The notes under the pieces are model-generated. The model ran no database searches and was not told the DNA's origin. It was given only the letters and a program-made list of their open reading frames with translations. A stretch of DNA of 64,000 nucleotides from assembly GCF_001183545.1 (NCBI RefSeq), contig NZ_KQ236688.1, positions 3,980,395-4,044,394 of the forward strand, given 5' to 3'. Below are positions 7,622 to 14,398 of the stretch, one piece after another (within the stretch, counting starts at the first letter, position 1; every line of letters begins with the position of its first letter). Source of the DNA: Cellvibrio sp. pealriver. Lineage in GTDB: Bacteria; Pseudomonadota; Gammaproteobacteria; Pseudomonadales; Cellvibrionaceae. Position numbers and translations under genes: made by a program.

Positions 7622-9217
7622 ATGAGTGAAAAACTGTCCTATTGGGATGTGATTATCGCGGGCGGCGGTCTGGCTGGTTTGGGCTTGGCCAAACAGCTCA
7701 AGCAGGCGAATCCCGAGTTATCGATTGTGGTGGTGGAAAAGCAGGGCTTTCCGCGCCCGCGCGCCATCGCCAAAGTAGGCGAATCCACGGTGGAAATTGG
7801 CTCGCACTATTTGTCGCACCACTTGGGGTTGATGCAGCACCTCAAGGAAAACCACCTCAAAAAATTCGGTATCCGTATCTTCTTTGGTGCGCCAGCCGAT
7901 GACTTTGCCCAACAGGACGAGCTGGGTGCCAGCCAAACCTTTGGTATTCCCACCTATCAAATCGACCGTGGCGATATCGAAAATCACCTCGCCGATGAGG
8001 TGCGCGCTCTGGGCGTTAGCCTGATCGACAAGGCCGATATCCTGCAGTTGGACACCCAGGCTGAAACTGGTTCGGCACATGACAAACAACTGGTAATTCG
8101 CACCGCCGATGGCGAGCAAACCCTTATCGGCCACTGGCTGGTAGACACCGCCGGGCGCGCCAGTTTGCTGAAAAATCACTTCAATCTCGCCGCCAAAAAC
8201 GCGCACAAATCCAACGCCATCTGGTTTCGGGTGGATCGCAAAATTACCCTGGACGACTGGTGTGACCTCCCCGAATGGCATGCCCGTTGTATGCCCGAAG
8301 GGCGCCGCTGGCTGAGTACCAATCACTTGGTGGGGCCGGGTTACTGGGTGTGGATTATCCCGCTCGCCTCGGGTGTGACCAGCATCGGCATAGTGATGGA
8401 CGATATGGCGTTTGATGCGGCGGCAATTAGCGACCAAACCTCAGCAATGGCGTGGTTGGCGCAACATCAACCGCGCTGTGCCGCGGCGATTGGCGATGCG
8501 AACTTCCTCGATTTTGTTCTGCTGCGCGATTATTCCTACGACTGCAAACAGCTATTTAGCGACCAGCGCTGGGCAGTGGCGGGTGAGGCTGGCTTGTTTG
8601 CCGACCCTTTTTATTCGCCGGGCAGTGACTTTATCGCCTTCGCCAACGGTTTTATTTGCTCGCTGATTACCGCCGAGCGGCGCGGGCAGGATATCCGTGT
8701 GCAAACGGTCGTCTATGAACGCTTGTTGCGCTCCATCTACCAAAATACCTTGTCGCTTTACACCGGCCAATACGGCGGTTTTGGCGATAGAGTGATGATG
8801 GGCTTAAAACTCTTGTGGGATTACAGCTACTACTGGGGCGTGCTCTCGCTGCTGTATTTCCGCGATGCCCTCTGCGACTTTGAGCGCATTCGCCCACTGG
8901 CGGGTGAATTGCACAAAGCCCAGCAGCTCAACCAATCCATCCAAGCCCTGTTCCGCGCGCGCGCCGAGCGCCGCTTGCAGCTGCCGAATCGCGGCGTGTT
9001 TATGGATCAATACCAAATCCCCTGCCTGCAATTTTTTAACAAGGTATTGATGGAAGAGCCCAAACTGCCACTCGCCGATGAACTCGCGCGCAATATTGCA
9101 TTGGTCGAACAAGTCGCCGAGGCGGTGCGGGATATGTTGGGAGAAAATCCAGAGCTGGAGGCCAGCGCGGCCGAAACTGAGCTGTTGGGTGACTATCGGT
9201 TAAAAATTCTAGGCTGA
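7622..9217 (+). CDS. Flavin-dependent halogenase-like oxidoreductase
   Basis: About 531 residues. The FAD-binding site is IIAGGGLAGLGLAK (residues 11-24), followed by KVGESTVEIG (51-60), which matches the GEST/GEAT region of flavin halogenases. WVWIIP (242-247) is an intact WxWxIP halogenase motif, and AGLFADPFYSPGSDF matches the second FAD-contact region. Lys80/Lys81 in HLKKFGIRIFFG are candidates for the catalytic lysine that forms the haloamine. In this cluster the likely substrate is the aryl head group, as in brominated xanthomonadins. Related flavin enzymes without halogenase activity also occur in pigment loci, so activity is inferred. ATG at 7622 is preferred over GTG at 7619. The 3' end carries a 21-base tandem duplication. 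Confidence 0.72.
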   Translation: MSEKLSYWDVIIAGGGLAGLGLAKQLKQANPELSIVVVEKQGFPRPRAIAKVGESTVEIGSHYLSHHLGLMQHLKENHLKKFGIRIFFGAPADDFAQQDELGASQTFGIPTYQIDRGDIENHLADEVRALGVSLIDKADILQLDTQAETGSAHDKQLVIRTADGEQTLIGHWLVDTAGRASLLKNHFNLAAKNAHKSNAIWFRVDRKITLDDWCDLPEWHARCMPEGRRWLSTNHLVGPGYWVWIIPLASGVTSIGIVMDDMAFDAAAISDQTSAMAWLAQHQPRCAAAIGDANFLDFVLLRDYSYDCKQLFSDQRWAVAGEAGLFADPFYSPGSDFIAFANGFICSLITAERRGQDIRVQTVVYERLLRSIYQNTLSLYTGQYGGFGDRVMMGLKLLWDYSYYWGVLSLLYFRDALCDFERIRPLAGELHKAQQLNQSIQALFRARAERRLQLPNRGVFMDQYQIPCLQFFNKVLMEEPKLPLADELARNIALVEQVAEAVRDMLGENPELEASAAETELLGDYRLKILG

Positions 9218-9238
9218 CGGTTAAAAATTCTAGGCTGA
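9197..9238 (+). repeat. Exact 21-base tandem duplication including the stop codon
   Basis: Bases 9197-9217 and 9218-9238 are identical. Each copy reads RLKILG-stop in the halogenase frame, so the second copy is an untranslated duplicate of the last six codons plus stop. It fills the gap to the convergent AMP-ligase gene ending at 9241. Confidence 0.95.
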
Positions 9239-9240
9239 GG

Positions 9241-10632
9241 CTAGTGGCTGCGCAGCTGCCGGTAAAACGCCAGCAGCTTGGCGCGCGGTAATTTGCCGTT
9301 ATCTTCGCGCGGTAGGGCATCCACCAGTAACAGCGGGCGCGGCATAAATACCGCGTCCAAATGCGCGGCAAAACGCGCGCTCACATCCTGTTTGCTGGCG
9401 GTTGTGGCGACCACCAAGGCGACAGGGCGGGTGACTGCCTGAGTGCCATGCTCCGGCATAAACACCACACCATCCACTACGCCGGGCGTGGCGAGCAAGA
9501 GTTTGTTCATCTCTTGCAATGAGCCGCGTTTGCCGGCGATTTCAATCATGTCGTCACTGCGCCCGAGCAGACGAAAGCGGCGGCCGTCATGGGTTTCGAT
9601 GCGATCCTGCACTGGTTGCTGCTGCGGTAGGTGATCGCCGCGAATCACGCTTAACTCCTCCGCAAATTCCAAGCCTTCAAACAGCTGCCACACATCCTCT
9701 TGCGCCGTGCGGCGGCGCGCCATGGAGCCGACTTCGCTGCAGCCGTAAACCTCAAGCAATTCGCCGCCAAAACAGGTTTCAGTGGCTTGCGCCAGTTCAG
9801 TGGATAAGGGCGCGGTGGCGCAGAGCAAGTGCGCTGCTTGCGGCATGGTCACGCCGCTGGATACCAAGGCGCGCAAGTGCACCGGCGTGCTGATCAGCAA
9901 ACGCGGTGCCGGTAGTTGTTGCAGGGCATTGGCCACATCCTGCGGGAACAGCGGGCGCGCATCGCTAATGCACAGGCGCGCAAACAGCGGCAGCAGTAGC
10001 GAGGTTTCCAGTCCCCACATATGCTGCGCAGGCACTGTGGCGAGCGCGAAGCGCAGCTGGCCGTGGTAGTTATCGCCCAGCATGGCCTTGGCGTTCATCC
10101 GGCTGCTGGTGACAAAGGTGTGCCAGGGCTTGAGGTTAGCTTTGGGCTGGCCAGTGGAGCCGGAGGTAAAGGCGATAGCGGCGAGCTGGTCAGCGGGGAT
10201 GGTGGGAATCGCGGTGGCAGTCGTGGCGCGCAAATCCAAGTGGTTCAGGTTGAGCTGGGTACAGCCATCAAGCAGGGTTTCCAATCCATCGTGTAATACA
10301 TAGCTGCGCGGATATTGATCCAGCAGCTGTTGCTGCGTGGCGAGCGCGCGGTTTTGCGGTAGCAGGTTAGTCTGCCCGCGCAGTAGCGCCGCACAAAACC
10401 CCAGGGTAAACAGGTAGCGGTTATCGCAGAGGTTGATAACCGCATCGGCCTCGGGCAAGCGCGCGGCCAAGTGCATAACCTGCCCAAGAAACTCGTCTAC
10501 CCTCACTGTGCCTGTATGCTCGCCAAGGGCGGGCAAGGGCTGGTTGATCCGGGCAAAACAATCATCCAACTGCCGCTCAAGTAGCGGCAATTGACGTGTG
10601 GTTGTAATGCTTATCGAGGTTTCACAAGCCAT
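9241..10632 (-). CDS. Aryl-polyene AMP-dependent acyl/aryl-ACP ligase
   Basis: A 463-residue ANL-superfamily adenylating enzyme. The P-loop-like motif is IAFTSGSTGQPKANLKPW, followed by EVYGCSEVGSMARR and the hinge motif RLLGRSDDMIEIAGKRG; the C-terminal lysine loop is REDNGKLPRAKLL. It should activate the hydroxybenzoate starter with ATP and load it onto the carrier protein. The gene lies 17 bases after the ACP gene in the same orientation, which supports the enzyme-carrier pairing. It is shorter than typical CoA ligases (about 500-550 residues), as is usual in aryl-polyene loci. Confidence 0.85.
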   Translation of the reverse strand: MACETSISITTTRQLPLLERQLDDCFARINQPLPALGEHTGTVRVDEFLGQVMHLAARLPEADAVINLCDNRYLFTLGFCAALLRGQTNLLPQNRALATQQQLLDQYPRSYVLHDGLETLLDGCTQLNLNHLDLRATTATAIPTIPADQLAAIAFTSGSTGQPKANLKPWHTFVTSSRMNAKAMLGDNYHGQLRFALATVPAQHMWGLETSLLLPLFARLCISDARPLFPQDVANALQQLPAPRLLISTPVHLRALVSSGVTMPQAAHLLCATAPLSTELAQATETCFGGELLEVYGCSEVGSMARRRTAQEDVWQLFEGLEFAEELSVIRGDHLPQQQPVQDRIETHDGRRFRLLGRSDDMIEIAGKRGSLQEMNKLLLATPGVVDGVVFMPEHGTQAVTRPVALVVATTASKQDVSARFAAHLDAVFMPRPLLLVDALPREDNGKLPRAKLLAFYRQLRSH

Positions 10633-10649
10633 AGCAAGGCAGCTAGTGC

Positions 10650-10919
10650 TTACTTACTTTTATTGGCTTGAACAAAGTCAGTAAGGGTGGCGAGGCTGGT
10701 GAATGCCTTGCGGGTGCTTTCATCTTCCGCTTGCATTTGCACGCCGTATTTTTGCGAGATGGCGAGGGCAATTTCCAGCGCATCGATAGAATCCAACCCA
10801 AGGCCATCGCCAAAAAGGGATTCATCCGGGGCAATCTCATCGGCTGCTATATCTTCCAGATTCAGTGCTTCTACCAGTAATTCGGCCATTTCCAATTGGG
10901 CAGCAGTTTGCGCAGACAT
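10650..10919 (-). CDS. Acyl carrier protein, aryl-polyene type (first copy)
   Basis: An 89-residue carrier protein. The phosphopantetheine site is Ser44 in GLGLDSIDALEIA. The acidic helix II and SLFGDGLG before the site are typical. It sits directly upstream of the AMP-ligase gene on the same strand, so it is the likely acceptor of the aryl starter. The region between it and the divergent chorismatase gene (10920-11112) should hold promoters in both directions; I saw no convincing consensus box there. Confidence 0.9.
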   Translation of the reverse strand: MSAQTAAQLEMAELLVEALNLEDIAADEIAPDESLFGDGLGLDSIDALEIALAISQKYGVQMQAEDESTRKAFTSLATLTDFVQANKSK

Positions 10920-11112
10920 AAATACCTCGGCGTTATTGTCGTTTGGTTGTGTGGAGCTAATCTTGTGTGGATTGGTGTTGAAAAGGCGCGCAGTTTAGTC
11001 CTTTTGTGCTCCAAAATCACTCGCGCTTGCGCCATGCAGCGTTAACTTGACGCGCGTTTTTGGTTACACTCGCGCCCTTTCACGCCATCGACCAAAGTGA
11101 CAAGACGCTGTT

Positions 11113-12084
11113 ATGCCCATACTTCGCCAGGAATATTTATCTGCCAACGCGGTGACGGATACCGCCCAACTGCTCGCCCAGCCCGGGGTGCTTGCGTTGG
11201 TTAATTTTGGCGACCTGTGCGAGCCCGGTGAACAGCCGGGCATTATCCCGTTGGGGATGCCGTCGCTGAGCGATAAACCCTGGGAGGTCATCCGCTACGG
11301 CGATTCGGTTGCCGAGCGCGGTACCGATGAGCACTGCCAATGGAGTGTGATCGAGGATGTGCTCTGCGTCGCCACCTGGATCGCCCCGCAAGATTGCAGC
11401 GATATAGAAGCCGCGACCGAGGTGGCCTATGGCCGCTTGTTCCGCGTCATCCAATCCAAAGGTTTTCCCTACCCCTTCCGCATCTGGAACTTTATGCCGG
11501 ACATTAATCGCGGCGATGGCGACCGCGAGGAATACAAGAAGTTTTGCGTTGGGCGTGAGCGCGCGTTTGATGATTATCATGTCGCGCCACGGGAATATCC
11601 GGCGGCTTCCGCGCTCGGGCATCACGCACAAGGCGCAGTGATTTATTTGCTGGCCGGGCGCAATTCCGGTGTGCATCACGAAAACCCGCGCCAGCAACCC
11701 GCTTACAAATATCCGCGCGAGTACGGCCCCAGCAGCCCGAGTTTCGCCCGCGCAACCAGTTTGGCGCTACGCAGCAAGCCGCAGGTGTTTGTCTCTGGCA
11801 CTGCCAGTATCATCGGCCACAACACCCAAGCGGTGGATGACTTGCAGCAGCAATTGGCGATCACACTCGACAATATCCAGCACTTGCTGCAACACGTAGA
11901 GCAAGCGGAAAGCGAGCTAAGTGCAGTGCGCGTGTATCTTCGCCACCCGCAAGATCTTCCTCTGGCGCAAGCGCTGATTAATGCTCGTTTGCCGGAGTCG
12001 GTCGTCAACTTTATTTATGCCGACATTTGCCGCAGCCAGTTATTGGTTGAAATCGAGGCGCTGGCTACGCCTTCTTCGCCATGA
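11113..12084 (+). CDS. Chorismatase, XanB2/FkbO-Hyg5 type (hydroxybenzoate synthase)
   Basis: A 323-residue protein with the chorismatase signatures RIWNFMPDIN, EYKKFCVGRERAF, NSGVHHENPRQQPAYKYP, YGPSSPSFARAT and FVSGTASIIGHNT. The family hydrolyses chorismate; XanB2 of Xanthomonas makes 3- and 4-hydroxybenzoate for xanthomonadin and ubiquinone. No ammonia-lyase for a cinnamate-type starter is seen in the window, so a 3-hydroxybenzoate starter is likely. This also gives a possible link to the ubiD-containing ubiquinone pathway further along. The stop overlaps the following acyltransferase start (ATGA). Confidence 0.88.
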   Translation: MPILRQEYLSANAVTDTAQLLAQPGVLALVNFGDLCEPGEQPGIIPLGMPSLSDKPWEVIRYGDSVAERGTDEHCQWSVIEDVLCVATWIAPQDCSDIEAATEVAYGRLFRVIQSKGFPYPFRIWNFMPDINRGDGDREEYKKFCVGRERAFDDYHVAPREYPAASALGHHAQGAVIYLLAGRNSGVHHENPRQQPAYKYPREYGPSSPSFARATSLALRSKPQVFVSGTASIIGHNTQAVDDLQQQLAITLDNIQHLLQHVEQAESELSAVRVYLRHPQDLPLAQALINARLPESVVNFIYADICRSQLLVEIEALATPSSP

Positions 12085-12842
12085 AACAACTCAATTGGTG
12101 CTGGCGTTTGCTGGCGACCGCCTTTTCCTTTGTCCTTTTTGCGATAGGGGCGCTGCTGCTTGCGATCCTGCTTGCGCCCCTGATCCGTCTGCTTCCCTGG
12201 CCTGAGCAACGTCGCCGTCAACTGGCGCGGCGATCTATCCAGCGCTGGGTTAGATTTTATGTGTGGATAATGTGCACGCTGGGGCTTCTAACGGTTGAGT
12301 TTGAAGGCGAGGATGCGCTCAGCCAATCTGGTGTTCTGGTGGTTGCCAATCATCCCACCTTGCTTGACGCGATTCTGTTGATGGCGGTAATGCCCAACGC
12401 CACGTTTATCATGAAAGCCGCAATGGCGCGCAACCCGTTTACCTGCTGGATTGTCAGCCTTGCCGGTTACATTCCTAACGACGAAGTGGGGGTGGAGCTG
12501 GTCGAAAAAGCGGCGGCAGCGCTGCGCAGTGGTGAAACCCTGATGATTTTCCCTGAAGGTACCCGCACCGATGGCGACGAGCTTAAGCTCAAACGCGGTG
12601 CCGCCAATATCGCGCTGGCGGCAGCTTGCCCGCTCTTGCCGGTGGTCATTGATTGTCAGCCCATGACCCTGCGCAAAGGCGAACCCTGGTATCGCATCCC
12701 ACCTACTAAACCCCATTTCAGCCTGCGCGTGTTGCCGCTTATAGCGCTGGATGAGGCGGTCGATAAATCCCAGCCTCCCGGTTTGCAGGCGCGCACCCTC
12801 ACGGCGGAGCTGCGCGATGTGTTACAAGGCAGGCAAGGCTAA
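12081..12842 (+). CDS. Lysophospholipid acyltransferase-like protein (PlsC family)
   Basis: A 253-residue membrane-associated acyltransferase. An N-terminal hydrophobic segment (FVLFAIGALLLAILLAPLI) precedes the HX4D catalytic motif in VVANHPTLLDAILL, and the substrate-binding block is IFPEGTRTDGDELKLKRG. In aryl-polyene clusters such enzymes transfer the polyenoyl chain or a fatty acid onto the lipid anchor. It is translationally coupled to the chorismatase gene. A general phospholipid role cannot be excluded, but the position inside the cluster argues for pigment assembly. Confidence 0.82.
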   Translation: MKQLNWCWRLLATAFSFVLFAIGALLLAILLAPLIRLLPWPEQRRRQLARRSIQRWVRFYVWIMCTLGLLTVEFEGEDALSQSGVLVVANHPTLLDAILLMAVMPNATFIMKAAMARNPFTCWIVSLAGYIPNDEVGVELVEKAAAALRSGETLMIFPEGTRTDGDELKLKRGAANIALAAACPLLPVVIDCQPMTLRKGEPWYRIPPTKPHFSLRVLPLIALDEAVDKSQPPGLQARTLTAELRDVLQGRQG

Positions 12843-12866
12843 CTGCTTACTGGCCGATAAAACTTG

Positions 12867-12872
12867 TATAAT
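12867..12872 (+). promoter_or_regulatory. Candidate -10 box before ACP-thioesterase genes
   Basis: TATAAT followed by CCCGCG, about 37 bases before the second ACP start. It closely resembles the box at 5502. The -35 region (around CTGCTT or TTACTG) is poor, so this is a low-confidence call. Confidence 0.35.
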
Positions 12873-12908
12873 CCCGCGCCTGTTTAATCCGGTTGCAAAG
12901 TGCCTTCT

Positions 12909-13175
12909 ATGATCCATACCCGCGAAAGTCTGTTAACCCGTATCGCCGCGATACTCCAGGAACAATTTGATGTGGAGCCAGACTCCATCACCCTGGAGTC
13001 GCGCCTGCGCGAAGATCTGGATATCGATAGCATCGATGCCGTGAATTTAATGATCGAATTAAAATCCATCACCGCCAAAAAAATCACCTTGGAGAACTTT
13101 CACCAAGTCAAAACCATTGGTGATTTGATTGAAGCGATTCTCGCGTTTTTACATCAGGATCAGGCAGCCAACTAA
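12909..13175 (+). CDS. Acyl carrier protein, aryl-polyene type (second copy)
   Basis: An 88-residue carrier protein from ATG 12909 (an in-frame GTG at 12900 would add three residues). The phosphopantetheine serine is Ser41 in DLDIDSIDAVNLM. It differs clearly from the first ACP, so the two carriers may divide starter loading and chain extension, as in other aryl-polyene systems. Its stop codon overlaps the thioesterase start by one base. Confidence 0.88.
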   Translation: MIHTRESLLTRIAAILQEQFDVEPDSITLESRLREDLDIDSIDAVNLMIELKSITAKKITLENFHQVKTIGDLIEAILAFLHQDQAAN

Positions 13176-13627
13176 TGCAGCGCCGCCGCGAACCCAAGGC
13201 ACTGCTCAGTGTGGATACCGCCATCACTGTGCCGTTTTTTGATGTGGATTCCATGAACATTGTGTGGCACGGCCACTACTGCAAATATCTGGAAGTGGCG
13301 CGCTGTAATTTGCTCGATAAACTCGGTTACAACTACACCGATATGAAAACATCGGGCTTTATGTTTCCGATTGTGGATATGCAAATAAAATACATTCAGC
13401 CATTGGTGTTTGAACAGCAGGTGATAGTGACGGCGAGTTTGGTGGAGTGGGAATATCGCTTAAAAATTCATTACGTTATCCGCGATGCGCTCACTCATGC
13501 AGTATTGAGTAAAGCCCACACGGTACAAGCAGCGGTAGACGCGCACACCAAGTTGCTGCGTATCGGCAGCCCTGATGTATTGATCGATAAAGTAAAGCAA
13601 CTCTTAAATAACGCAGCTCTCAAATAA
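13175..13627 (+). CDS. Hotdog-fold acyl-CoA/ACP thioesterase
   Basis: A 150-residue 4-hydroxybenzoyl-CoA thioesterase-type protein. The catalytic region VPFFDVDSMNIVWHGHYCKYLE contains the conserved aspartate and histidine of the family, and a YIQPL segment follows. In aryl-polyene loci this enzyme edits or releases acyl intermediates. It is coupled to the ACP gene upstream. The last codons and the stop lie in a 16-base triple repeat. Confidence 0.85.
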   Translation: MQRRREPKALLSVDTAITVPFFDVDSMNIVWHGHYCKYLEVARCNLLDKLGYNYTDMKTSGFMFPIVDMQIKYIQPLVFEQQVIVTASLVEWEYRLKIHYVIRDALTHAVLSKAHTVQAAVDAHTKLLRIGSPDVLIDKVKQLLNNAALK

Positions 13628-13648
13628 CGCAACTTTTAAATAACGCGT
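13601..13648 (+). repeat. Three imperfect 16-base tandem repeats across a stop codon
   Basis: Units at 13601-13616, 13617-13632 and 13633-13648, each built on a TAAATAACGC-like core. The thioesterase stop (13625-13627) lies in the middle unit. Confidence 0.9.
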
Positions 13649-13693
13649 AAAGCGGTTTTTAGAATAACGAGTTAGCCTAAAGAAAATGCACCC

Positions 13694-14356
13694 ATGTTGA
13701 TAAACCAAACGCAATTGCTAAAAACCATAACAATGCTGATGCTTGGTGTGTCAGTCTTTTGCGCTGCTGTGGTTTATGCAAATGGCAATACAAACCTGCT
13801 CGATGCCTACCTGCCGGAAACCTGTAACCAGACCGGGCTTTATCAGCAGCAGAAATCCATCGCAGGCATTAGTAAGCAACTGGAAACCAGTGGCAGTTTT
13901 GTGTTTGCCTGCGAAAAAGGATTGTTGTGGTACGCCAGTGCGCCGTTAAATGAAACCCTGGTGTATGAACTGCAAGGCAGCACTCAATTAATTCCCGCTG
14001 CTGGCGCGCCGAAAAAAATTTCCGGTGCGGTACAAAAACACTTGGGCAAAATGCTCAATCATTTGATCGGCGGCGACCATCGCTATATTGAAAAAACCTT
14101 TTCAGTTGCGCAGACCGATACTGGTGTTCGCCTGACACCGCGCAATAAGCGTATGGAAAAATTCCTGCGTTCAATTGACATCACGCGCACTGACGGGGCG
14201 GTGAGTATTTATATGCAGCATCAGGGCGAAGAATTTACTGCAATCAAGGTGTACCAATTGCAGCCATTGGCGAGTGCATCCTTTGAACAGTGCCAGCAAT
14301 TAGCCCCAGAGGCCGCACCTTCGTTTGCTGTTGCTTGCCAACATTTATTTCGATAA
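13694..14356 (+). CDS. LolA-like outer-membrane carrier protein
   Basis: A 220-residue protein with a signal segment (TMLMLGVSVFCAAVVYA) and the LolA-type beta pattern (QQKSIAGISKQLETSGSFVF). LolA-like proteins in aryl-polyene loci are thought to carry the lipidated pigment across the periplasm. It lies directly upstream of the MMPL transporter, the expected inner-membrane partner. Sequence similarity to housekeeping LolA is weak, but the length and position agree. Confidence 0.78.
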   Translation: MLINQTQLLKTITMLMLGVSVFCAAVVYANGNTNLLDAYLPETCNQTGLYQQQKSIAGISKQLETSGSFVFACEKGLLWYASAPLNETLVYELQGSTQLIPAAGAPKKISGAVQKHLGKMLNHLIGGDHRYIEKTFSVAQTDTGVRLTPRNKRMEKFLRSIDITRTDGAVSIYMQHQGEEFTAIKVYQLQPLASASFEQCQQLAPEAAPSFAVACQHLFR

Positions 14357-14398
14357 TCAGTTCTATTTCAATCACAGCTTTAGTTGAGTGAAGGCTTT

